Positions 1 to 7,011 of a DNA stretch of 64,000 bases are shown here, in pieces; the first letter of the stretch is position 1, and the number at the start of each line of letters is the position of its first letter. Source of the stretch: Candidatus Altimarinota bacterium (GTDB taxonomy: Bacteria > Patescibacteriota > JACMRA01); NCBI GenBank assembly GCA_012031925.1, contig JAAUSE010000001.1:1-64000 (forward strand). The letters run 5' to 3'. Below the pieces are notes generated by a model. It was not told the DNA's origin. It saw only the letters and a list, made by a program, of their open reading frames with translations, and made no database searches. Position numbers and translations under genes: made by a program.

Positions 1-2
1 CT

Positions 3-164
3 TTAGTCACTAACACAACTACTCAATATACATTGTTTAACACCAGTGCAGCAGTTGAACCAGGTAGATTTGATATTGATGGAAGTACCTTTGGACTTAG
101 AGTACCTGCTTTTGTGGAGGCTGGAACCTATACTGGAACTATAGTGCAGACGGTTATTAACTAA
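3..164 (+). CDS. C-terminal end of a protein cut by the window edge, probably secreted beta-sandwich
   Basis: An open frame enters from the left edge and stops with TAA at 162-164. The 53 visible residues are rich in Thr, Val, Gly and alternating hydrophobic positions (for example GLRVPAFVEAGTYTGTIVQT). This resembles the last strands of a secreted Ig-like or WxL-like beta-sandwich domain. No start, signal peptide or anchor can be seen, so the identity is inference only. A strong terminator-like hairpin lies 92 bases downstream. Confidence 0.5.
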   Translation, partial: LVTNTTTQYTLFNTSAAVEPGRFDIDGSTFGLRVPAFVEAGTYTGTIVQTVIN

Positions 165-255
165 CCCTCTCCAAAGATTGAAAATCTTCGGAGGCCTCGG
201 TTGATTATTAGTATTTTGACAAAACAAGTTTGACCGAAATATTTTTTGACTTCTT

Positions 256-310
256 GACTAAAACTTTGTGCGAGTTACTTCGAAACTCTTCAAAGTTTTA
301 GTCGTTTTTT
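256..310 (+). terminator. strong intrinsic terminator
   Basis: A perfect 13-bp stem (GACTAAAACTTTG at 256-268 pairing with 291-303) encloses a second small stem and is followed by a T-run. It should end transcription of the upstream partial gene before the VIT-family gene at 361. Confidence 0.8.
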
Positions 311-360
311 ATTTTAATTGCTGGGTGGACATTTTTTGATTGTTTTTTTAGAATTCTTTT

Positions 361-891
361 ATGAAAAGATCAGTTGATTGGAGGCATTATGTGGAGGAAA
401 TAATTTATGGGGGTAATGATGGAGTTGTAACTACATTTGCAATTATTAGTAGTTTTGTTGGAGCTGGACAAACTACGGTCTCTAGCATCACCCCTACTCT
501 TGTTCTTGTCTTAGGTATAGCAAGTCTTTTTGCTGATGGTTCTAGTATGGGGCTGGGGAACTTTCTTTCGCTACGAGCTTCAAGCGACTTGGACAAAAAA
601 AGTTCAGAACAATCTATCAAACACACTTTTGTTCATGGAATGTTTACATTTGTCTCTTTTGTGTTTTTTGGTTTTATACCTCTTTTGCCATATATTTTTT
701 TTATAGATAGCATATATGTTTTTGCGTATTCAGTATTTTTTTCTTTGTTGGCTTTTTCAATTCTTGGATTGATTAGAAATCAAATCACAGGTAGAAATTT
801 ATTAAAATCAATTATGGAGAATCTTATCATAGGTTGTGTCGCTTCGCTGATTGGATTTGTTTTTGGGTATTTACTGAAAAACCTAGTTTGA
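361..891 (+). CDS. VIT1/CCC1-family iron/manganese transporter
   Basis: This is a 176-residue integral membrane protein of the VIT1/CCC1 family, which moves Fe2+ or Mn2+ across membranes. The N-terminal signature YGGNDGVVTTFAI (about residues 17-29) matches the family's GxNDGxVTTxA motif in the first membrane segment. The second signature, LFADGSSMGLGNFLS (about 66-80), matches the AxxxSMGxGxYLS region. Three further hydrophobic segments follow. The length is typical of short bacterial members. It sits directly upstream of a CsoR-family metal/thiol regulator, which fits a metal-homeostasis role. The family call is secure, the metal is not. Confidence 0.85.
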   Translation: MKRSVDWRHYVEEIIYGGNDGVVTTFAIISSFVGAGQTTVSSITPTLVLVLGIASLFADGSSMGLGNFLSLRASSDLDKKSSEQSIKHTFVHGMFTFVSFVFFGFIPLLPYIFFIDSIYVFAYSVFFSLLAFSILGLIRNQITGRNLLKSIMENLIIGCVASLIGFVFGYLLKNLV

Positions 892-935
892 CAAACCCAT
901 TAAGAAATATTATCCATAGGGGGTATAGGTATAAG
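888..935 (+). promoter_or_regulatory. promoter and CsoR/FrmR-type operator of the regulator gene
   Basis: TTGACA at 888-893 and TATCCA at 911-916 are separated by 17 bp. Overlapping and following the -10 is ATAGGGGGTATAGGTATA (916-933), whose reverse strand reads TATACCTATACCCCCTAT. The A/T-flanked G5/C5 core matches operators described for CsoR/FrmR-family repressors. Its position over the -10 implies autorepression. An alternative -10, TATAAG at 930-935, lies 7 bases before the ATG. Confidence 0.65.
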
Positions 936-942
936 AATTCTT

Positions 943-1206
943 ATGAAAAACTTTCAAATCGCCGTTGAAGATAGAAAAAAAATTATCCAAAACATCAACA
1001 AGATCATTGGTCAACTTGAGTCAATCAAAAGAGAAGTTGAAGAAAATGAGGCTTGTGAAGAAACTTTTTATTTGCTTTTGGCTGCCAAGGGTGCTTGTAA
1101 TCGAGTTGGTAAGGATATGGTCAACAAAGGTCTTTTGAGTTGTATGAGTAGTTATAGCCAAGCTGAATTGGAAAAAGCTTTGGATCTTTTATTTAAAATA
1201 GATTGA
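943..1206 (+). CDS. CsoR/FrmR-family (DUF156) transcriptional regulator
   Basis: This 87-residue all-helical protein has the DUF156 pattern: an N-terminal helix ending in NINKIIGQLESIKREVEENEAC and a second helix ending near Cys67. Family members are tetrameric repressors that sense Cu(I), Ni, formaldehyde or persulfide through a Cys-His-Cys or Cys-Cys site. Here Cys38 and Cys67 hold the two conserved Cys positions. The usual His four residues before the second Cys is Gly63. That residue set is more like the persulfide sensor CstR than the copper sensor CsoR, and an extra Cys52 is present. The CsoR-type operator immediately upstream suggests autoregulation. The ligand is inferred, not known. 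Confidence 0.88.
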   Translation: MKNFQIAVEDRKKIIQNINKIIGQLESIKREVEENEACEETFYLLLAAKGACNRVGKDMVNKGLLSCMSSYSQAELEKALDLLFKID

Positions 1207-1259
1207 CTTTTCTTGACATATTTGTAGAAAATACCTTTGCTTGTGTAAAGAAATACTTT

Positions 1260-2342
1260 ATGTCTAAATATAATATATTTGTAAAATTCTCAACCATTGC
1301 TGCAATTGTTGGGCTTTTTTTGTTGTCTTTTGTAAATGTAAACGCAGCAGAGTTTCAAAATGGAGATGAGGTTGAGGTTAATCAGACGGCTTCTAATCTT
1401 TATGTGACTGGTGGTAAAGTTACTGTTGATGCACCTATTCAAAAAGATTTGGTAGCTGCTGGTGGACAAGTTAGTGTGAAGAGTGGGATCGAGCGTAATG
1501 GAAACATAGCTGGTGGACAAGTTGATGTAGATGTTAATAGAGTTGGCGGTACATTAAGGGTGGCTGGTGGACAAGTGACAATTAGTGGTGTTATTCAAGA
1601 AGATCTGGTCGTTGCTGGTGGACAAGTGACAATTAGTGATGCTACAATTAATGGCGATTTGGTAGTTGGTACTGGAGACCTTACAATTACTAATACAATT
1701 GTAAATGGTGATTTTTATGGTAGTTATGATGAATATTCTGGCGAAGAAATCAGTACTTTTGTAGCCGGAGAAATAATGCTTGATGAAGCTGTGGAAAGAA
1801 AAGCTGATGGTGAAGAAGCTAAGAAAATGGCTAGAGGTTTTGGCTTTGGATTAGTTGGTTTGAAAGAAATAACTTCAATAGCTGGTTTGATAATCTTACT
1901 ATTTTTACTTAATAAGCGAAATAGAATACACATTCCCACATTAAAGCTGGATGGTGGAGCAATGAAAGATTTGCTTATTGGTCTTGGAATTATAGTATTA
2001 TTCCCAATAGTGTTTGTGTTTCTTGTGTGGTTTTTCTTCCCTGCCCTAATTCCATTGGCTATGATTATTTATGGTTTGTTGTTTCTTAGCTCCCTTTTCC
2101 TACCAATTTATGCGGGTAATCTTGTCAAAAATACACTTAATCTCAAGATGAAGACACTTAATGTTGTATTACTAACTTATGTGGTATTTTTGTTGATTCA
2201 CTTTATTGCTATATATTTACCTTTTGTAGGTATTCTAGGAATTGTTGTGAATATTTTAGCATTGATGAATTTTGGTTTTGTCATCAAAAAATTACTACTA
2301 GCAGTTAACTTTTTCTTATATCCAAGAAAACTTGAGTCATAA
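1260..2342 (+). CDS. secreted bactofilin-like beta-solenoid protein with membrane C-terminus
   Basis: The ATG at 1260 is chosen over the upstream TTG at 1203 because it begins a clean signal peptide (MSKYNIFVKF... ending near NVNAA). A TTGACA box lies at 1213-1218. After the signal peptide come repeated strands with the refrain VAGGQV or VVAGGQVTIS, about five turns, as in bactofilin-type polymer-forming beta-helices. From about residue 190 onward there are four to five hydrophobic segments, ending in a short charged tail. Bactofilins are normally cytosolic, whereas this one is predicted to be exported and membrane-tethered. A rho-independent terminator follows. The function could be scaffolding of the cell surface. 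Confidence 0.7.
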   Translation: MSKYNIFVKFSTIAAIVGLFLLSFVNVNAAEFQNGDEVEVNQTASNLYVTGGKVTVDAPIQKDLVAAGGQVSVKSGIERNGNIAGGQVDVDVNRVGGTLRVAGGQVTISGVIQEDLVVAGGQVTISDATINGDLVVGTGDLTITNTIVNGDFYGSYDEYSGEEISTFVAGEIMLDEAVERKADGEEAKKMARGFGFGLVGLKEITSIAGLIILLFLLNKRNRIHIPTLKLDGGAMKDLLIGLGIIVLFPIVFVFLVWFFFPALIPLAMIIYGLLFLSSLFLPIYAGNLVKNTLNLKMKTLNVVLLTYVVFLLIHFIAIYLPFVGILGIVVNILALMNFGFVIKKLLLAVNFFLYPRKLES

Positions 2343-2359
2343 TATTATTTCCAAAGTTT

Positions 2360-2383
2360 CCCTGCTTTTGAGCAGGGTTTTTT
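2360..2383 (+). terminator. intrinsic terminator
   Basis: CCCTGC (2360-2365), a 6-base loop and GCAGGG (2372-2377) are followed by six T. It ends the bactofilin-like gene. Confidence 0.85.
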
Positions 2384-2455
2384 AGTGATTATAGTATTGC
2401 AAAAACTTGGAATATGTGTTATAGCTTTTTGTGAAGACAATGAGTATATTTAGTG

Positions 2456-2851
2456 ATGAGTAATCAAATCAGAAAAGAAGCATACCAATCAACTGGGCCA
2501 ATCTTGGAAGCTAAGTTAGTTCATCCAAATTGCGAGCAATCCAAAAAATGTTGCATTGCACCTCTTGATCAGCTATTTGCTGGATTTTGGTTTTATCAAC
2601 AAAATTCGAATCTACCTTGTCAATTTATAGGAAAGGTAAAAATTTATTCTGAGCATGTTTTTTGGTTTGGGGATACGGCTTTGGTAGATAGGGAGCAATT
2701 ATTGGGTTTTGCAATAGTTGAAAATGGTATTTTTGAACCAATTTCACTCCTACAATTCTATAAGTTGATTATTACAAAAACCAACCAAGCTACTCTAACA
2801 CTTCCAAGATTTTCGTCAAAACCTCCAATAGAACTTAACAATTTACGTTAA
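2456..2851 (+). CDS. hypothetical protein with a Cys cluster
   Basis: This open frame gives 131 residues from ATG 2456 (a GTG lies one codon earlier). No family is recognised. A Cys-rich stretch, NCEQSKKCC, lies near residue 25, followed by aromatic-rich segments (FAGFWFYQQN, HVFWFGDTA). There is no signal peptide or convincing membrane segment. It is flanked by two terminators, so it is probably transcribed alone. Confidence 0.55.
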   Translation: MSNQIRKEAYQSTGPILEAKLVHPNCEQSKKCCIAPLDQLFAGFWFYQQNSNLPCQFIGKVKIYSEHVFWFGDTALVDREQLLGFAIVENGIFEPISLLQFYKLIITKTNQATLTLPRFSSKPPIELNNLR

Positions 2852-2880
2852 ATTAAATCTATTTTGTGAGAATAATATCT

Positions 2881-2906
2881 AATTACCTGACTATCGTTGG
2901 GTAATT
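2881..2906. terminator. bidirectional hairpin terminator
   Basis: AATTACC (2881-2887) pairs with GGTAATT (2900-2906), with a T-rich 3' flank on the plus strand. It lies between convergent genes, the hypothetical gene ending at 2851 and apbE. Confidence 0.6.
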
Positions 2907-2972
2907 TGTTTTGGTTTTGTTATTCTATTTTTTTGAATAAATTTGATCTTAGCACTTCTTTATTAGTAATTT

Positions 2973-3800
2973 TTAAATACTCAATAGGGTATTTTTTTGA
3001 AACTCATGAATTTGCTTCTCATTAGCAATTGCAATTGTTGTAGCCCACATATCAGCTTCCACTGCTGTATTACTAGTTACAAAAACTGCAGATGGTTCAA
3101 TCGAATCTTGCGTAAATGGATTGATTAGATGGTTTTTATTTTTTCCCTTATTGGTATTCCAGTTTCTCAAAAAAGTTGATGAGGATGCAATTGCAGAGTT
3201 GGAAATTTCTATTTGTCCAATGGATTGAGATTTTTTGGTTGGATGTTGAAGGTGAAATGATTGTGCTTCTTTGGTGTGACAAAAAATGTCACCTCCTGCA
3301 TTGATTATAAAATTTTGCAACTGGAACTGTGATTGTAAGATTTTGGAAATTTTATCAATTAAAAAGCCTTTACCAAAACCTCCAAAATCAACACCTCCTT
3401 TTTTTAGGAAGATTGTTTTGTTTTGGATTATTAAATCCAAACTAGGACTGGGTAGTTTTAACTGATTGTTTTTTTCTTGGAAAGTGTAATCTTTATCATA
3501 ACCTAGATTGGTTAATTGTCCCTCCAAAAGAAAATTAAAGATCTTATTTGTTTTCGTATAATATATAATTCCTAACCTTAATAATTCTATAAACTCTTCA
3601 TTATCAACTTCTAATTCTTTGTTCTTGTTTAACTGAGAAACTAAAGAATTTTCGTCAAACCTAGAATAATTTTGATTAAACTCTCTGATAGTATTCTTCA
3701 AAATGGGCAAAATTTGTAATTCCCTCCCCCGCTCTAATTCAAAGTACCAAAAGGTTCCAAGACCTTCAATTGGTTCAAGATTTTGTAGCTTGATAGCCAT
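2973..3800 (-). CDS. apbE: ApbE family FAD:protein FMN transferase
   Basis: ApbE covalently attaches FMN from FAD to a Ser/Thr of FMN-binding-domain proteins, using Mg2+. The 275-residue protein has the family signatures. VDFGGFGKGFLIDK (137-150) matches DxGGxxKGxxxD. INAGGD lies at 166-171 and HLINPFT at 224-230 (family HxIxPxT). EADMWATTIA (248-257) matches the metal-binding ADxxAT block. The start overlaps the stop of the upstream FMN-binding gene by one base, so the genes are translationally coupled and the substrate is almost certainly that neighbour. There is no obvious lipobox, so a cytoplasmic or uncertain location is inferred. It is the last gene of a three-gene redox unit. Confidence 0.92.
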   Translation of the reverse strand: MAIKLQNLEPIEGLGTFWYFELERGRELQILPILKNTIREFNQNYSRFDENSLVSQLNKNKELEVDNEEFIELLRLGIIYYTKTNKIFNFLLEGQLTNLGYDKDYTFQEKNNQLKLPSPSLDLIIQNKTIFLKKGGVDFGGFGKGFLIDKISKILQSQFQLQNFIINAGGDIFCHTKEAQSFHLQHPTKKSQSIGQIEISNSAIASSSTFLRNWNTNKGKNKNHLINPFTQDSIEPSAVFVTSNTAVEADMWATTIAIANEKQIHEFQKNTLLSI

Positions 3801-4417
3801 TACATTGCTTGAGATTGAATTGAACTAATAGCTTTATTGAAGGCTGCAGTAGATAATGAAGCTCCTGTAACTCTGCTAAGCGAGATTTCTTCAAGATTTT
3901 TTCCAATCAATTCATCAGCATTAAAACCTTTGCGAAAATTGTTTTGATGAATCAAACTTTGACCTTCAGTTGCAAATAGCTCAACACTTAAATCAGTTAC
4001 GATATCATCTTCAAGGGTCAAATTAACAACAATTTCTTCATCTGCACCTCGTGGAATCCTATAAGTACCTTCTTCTTTGTAGGTTCCATCAGTGAACTGA
4101 GATCCCTCTTTATCATTATTAGAATCTTCAGCTACTTGTAAGACAACTGATTGGTCTTCATTGTTAGGGTCGTTTGGTAATGTACTAGAGTTTGGTTTGT
4201 TTGGTTCAGATATTCGATCCTCAACTAAACTACTTTCACTGCTGGCAAGCTCATTAGTTGACTTATTGTTACTTTGAGAATTGAAAAATAAAATCAATCC
4301 ACCAGAAACAAGAACAATTAGAGAAATTATTACTACTGCAACACTTTTGGAATTCATATCGAACACATTACCAAAATTGAATATCTTTGGCAAAATTAAA
4401 TTGGACAGGTTCATCAA
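3800..4417 (-). CDS. membrane-anchored FMN-binding domain protein (flavinylation target)
   Basis: This 205-residue protein has one N-terminal membrane segment (about 26-46), a low-complexity Ser/Asn/Glu linker (about 47-105) and a C-terminal FMN_bind domain (PF04205 type, related to RnfG/NqrC). Near the C-terminus, TGASLST (184-190) fits the ApbE flavinylation motif (S/T)GA(S/T)x(S/T). The domain should be outside the membrane, carrying covalent FMN and passing electrons. The start codon overlaps the stop of the ferric-reductase-like gene by 4 bases (ATGA), and apbE overlaps its own stop. An internal ATG (residue 21) is an alternative start. Confidence 0.88.
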   Translation of the reverse strand: MMNLSNLILPKIFNFGNVFDMNSKSVAVVIISLIVLVSGGLILFFNSQSNNKSTNELASSESSLVEDRISEPNKPNSSTLPNDPNNEDQSVVLQVAEDSNNDKEGSQFTDGTYKEEGTYRIPRGADEEIVVNLTLEDDIVTDLSVELFATEGQSLIHQNNFRKGFNADELIGKNLEEISLSRVTGASLSTAAFNKAISSIQSQAM

Positions 4418-5677
4418 AAGCTAAACTCTTCTGTGTATATATTATTCCTGTCTAGCCCTATAGATAAAAGATTGGTTATTATGCTTTTCATAAAACCAGA
4501 AGAGCCACACAAAAAAACTTTATATTTATTCAGATTTTTGCTAGCTAAGATGATTTGGAGATTTTGTTGATCAAGTCTACAAGCTTTGTGGTGAGGATTG
4601 GTTATAGAATCTTCTTGTGAATAAAATTCAAAAAGGTTTTTGGAAGGTACTGAGTTTTTGAGATCATCCAAGTCTACCACATCTTCTTTAAATCTATTAC
4701 ATACAATAAAGATTGAATTGGGTGTAAAATACTCTTTGGCAAAAGCAATTAGAGGAGTTATTCCAATTCCACCGCTAATAATTATTTTGTCTTTTTGGTT
4801 GTGACCCTCAGCGGTGAACTGCCCTAGAGGTCCAAAGATATTTACATTTTTTCCGGCTTTGAGTTGATGAACTTTTTTGGTAAATCTACCCTCTAATTTG
4901 ATTCCAAGTCTAAGCTTATCACCCTCAACACTAAGTATCGAGAACGGTCTGGACTCACCAAAACCATTAAGTTGCAAATACACATATTGACCAGCATTGG
5001 CTGAGAGCGCTTTTTTATCAGCAGTGATTAGATCTAAAATAGCAACCTTAGCACCCTTCCCTATTATTTGAATATTTTCAAGTGTATAAACTTTTTTGAA
5101 AAACCAGCTAGATATAAAAACATGTAGCCCAAAAATATTATATATAGCCCAAAAAGAATTGTGATGAATATATTTAAGCTGGGAAGATTATCCCAATAAT
5201 ATCCAATATCACGAAGATGGAGAAAAACCAGAAAAACCAAAGGGTAAGTTAGATAATGTATATAAAGCCATGGTCTATATCGAATTCTAGATTTCAAAAG
5301 CACAGAAGTTATCCAAATAATCAAATATATTAGCAAAGCAAGGCGACCAAACGAAATATGTAGTTCTAGCTCATTTCCTATCAAAGGAGTAATGATCCAG
5401 TAGAAATTCTCAAGATATGAATACATTTGAATTAGTGGGTGAGACAATACAAAAAAAATACCATACTTACGCAAAGCACGATGAATTTTGTTTAGTCTTA
5501 CATAATCTTTGGATATCAACCGTGACAAGGGTTTGGCTCCAAGAATAACGTTCCACAACATTAACACTAATCCAACATATCCCATAATATTTGCTGTTTT
5601 AGCTAAAAACTCAAATCTCCAACAAAATACAAACCAAATATGGGTAGAATAGTGAGTGTAATAACTAACTTGAACAT
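4414..5677 (-). CDS. ferric reductase-like transmembrane haem protein with FAD/NAD(P) domain
   Basis: When two single-base deficits are repaired (five-base A/T run at 5605-5609 and six-base run at 5092-5097) the gene reads as 421 residues from ATG 5677. It has about six membrane helices containing paired His residues (HRALRKYG, LSHPLIQM, then IHY and LHL about 13 apart) suited to bis-haem ligation. A cytoplasmic ferredoxin-reductase-type domain follows, with the flavin motif SRPFSI, the nucleotide motif IISGGIGITPLIAF and the C-terminal CGSSGFM. Such proteins move electrons from NAD(P)H through FAD and haem across the membrane. Its partner acceptor is the overlapping FMN-binding protein. The promoter is TTGACC-17-TATACT upstream. 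Without repair it appears as two open frames (5064-5585 and 4414-4983). Confidence 0.85.
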
Positions 5678-5835
5678 AGGTAATTTTATTGGAGGAGTAT
5701 ATACTTAGAAACTAATTTGGTCAACAAACTAGCTAATCAAGCATGAGTTTGTACTACAGGGTGAGTTCGTAGTTTTTGTTGACATTTTTTTGTCATTGAG
5801 TAAGATTTTTTTGGTTCTTTATATTAGAGGATGAA

Positions 5836-7011
5836 ATGGAACAGCCAACTGTATATGTACTTGGTGGTGGTCAGCTTGGTGGAATGATGCAAGTTGCTGC
5901 CTTAGAACTGGGAGTTAATATCAAGTTTTTATGTAAAAAAAATGATCCTTGTACTAGATACAACCACACTATTGGCGATGTTAGAGAGTTTAGACATGTT
6001 GTTTGGTTTGGCACTGAGTTAGTAAAAATACCCAATTCATTCCTAACTATTGAGGTAGAAAATGTTAATCATTTGGCGGTGGATTTTTTGCAAAATCAAA
6101 TGAAAGTAAACTGTAATAGTTTTGCTAACCCTTTGTCTCTTATTCAAGACAAATTAAAACAAAAAATAGTTTTAGAAAAAAACCATATTCCTACTTCCAC
6201 TTTTTTGACTCTTGATTCTTTTGTTAATAATTCTGACATTCAACAACAAATGATTTGGAAAACAAGATTTGGAGGTCGTGACGGTTTTGGTGTCAAAATA
6301 ATCTATTCTCTAAAAGAAATCCCTGATCATTCAGTTCCAGCTATTTTGGAAAAGAAAATTGATCTTTGCGAAGAAATTTCTGTAATAGTATGTAGAGACC
6401 AATTGGGCAATATGGTTTATTATCCACCAGTTAGAATGGAGTTTGGAAAAGACTCCAATCAAGTTGAAATTGTTGAATATCCAGCCAAGATTAGAAGCCT
6501 AAAACAAAGTAAACAGATCCAAAACATTGCTAAAAAAACAGCTGAAGTTTTTGGTTGTGTTGGTCTATTAGCTATAGAGATGTTTATTGACAATCTGGGA
6601 CAAGTCTGGGTTAATGAAGTTGCTCCACGACTTCACAATTCTGGACATTTGTTTACTGAGGCATCTAATGTATCACAAGCTAAGAACCATCTACTAGCAA
6701 TAACTGGTCAAGAAATAATTGAGCCAAAAATGAATACTCCAATAGCCTCTATGATCAACATTGTTGGGGCTGGAGAAGGAAATAATTATTATTTTGCTAA
6801 AGACCCAATTGTGGATTTGCTTGATAAAAATAATGGAAATTTTTTGGTTAGAATATATGATTATGCCAAAAAAGGTATCAAAGATAATAGAAAAATCGGA
6901 CACATTGTAATTCTTTATAACGGACCTAAAAAAACTTTAGATGGTCACGACTTTGCAATTTATGAAGAGCTAATTGAGTCTGCCAAAAGAATCAAAGCTT
7001 ATCCAATTTAG
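5836..7011 (+). CDS. purK: PurK, N5-carboxyaminoimidazole ribonucleotide synthase
   Basis: This is an ATP-grasp enzyme of purine synthesis that carboxylates AIR with ATP and bicarbonate. The 391-residue length is normal. The N-terminal YVLGGGQLGGMM (7-18) is the PurK glycine motif. EVENV (about 75-79) matches the usual EFENV, and KTRFGGRDGFGV (about 146-157) matches the ATP-binding KTRxGGYDGxG loop. VNEVAPRLHNSGHLFTEA is the hallmark C-terminal segment (family APRPHNSGH). The start is supported by AGAGG upstream of ATG 5836. PurE and other purine genes are absent from the window. A single purK in a reduced genome may serve a partial pathway or be dispersed from its partners. Confidence 0.93.
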   Translation: MEQPTVYVLGGGQLGGMMQVAALELGVNIKFLCKKNDPCTRYNHTIGDVREFRHVVWFGTELVKIPNSFLTIEVENVNHLAVDFLQNQMKVNCNSFANPLSLIQDKLKQKIVLEKNHIPTSTFLTLDSFVNNSDIQQQMIWKTRFGGRDGFGVKIIYSLKEIPDHSVPAILEKKIDLCEEISVIVCRDQLGNMVYYPPVRMEFGKDSNQVEIVEYPAKIRSLKQSKQIQNIAKKTAEVFGCVGLLAIEMFIDNLGQVWVNEVAPRLHNSGHLFTEASNVSQAKNHLLAITGQEIIEPKMNTPIASMINIVGAGEGNNYYFAKDPIVDLLDKNNGNFLVRIYDYAKKGIKDNRKIGHIVILYNGPKKTLDGHDFAIYEELIESAKRIKAYPI

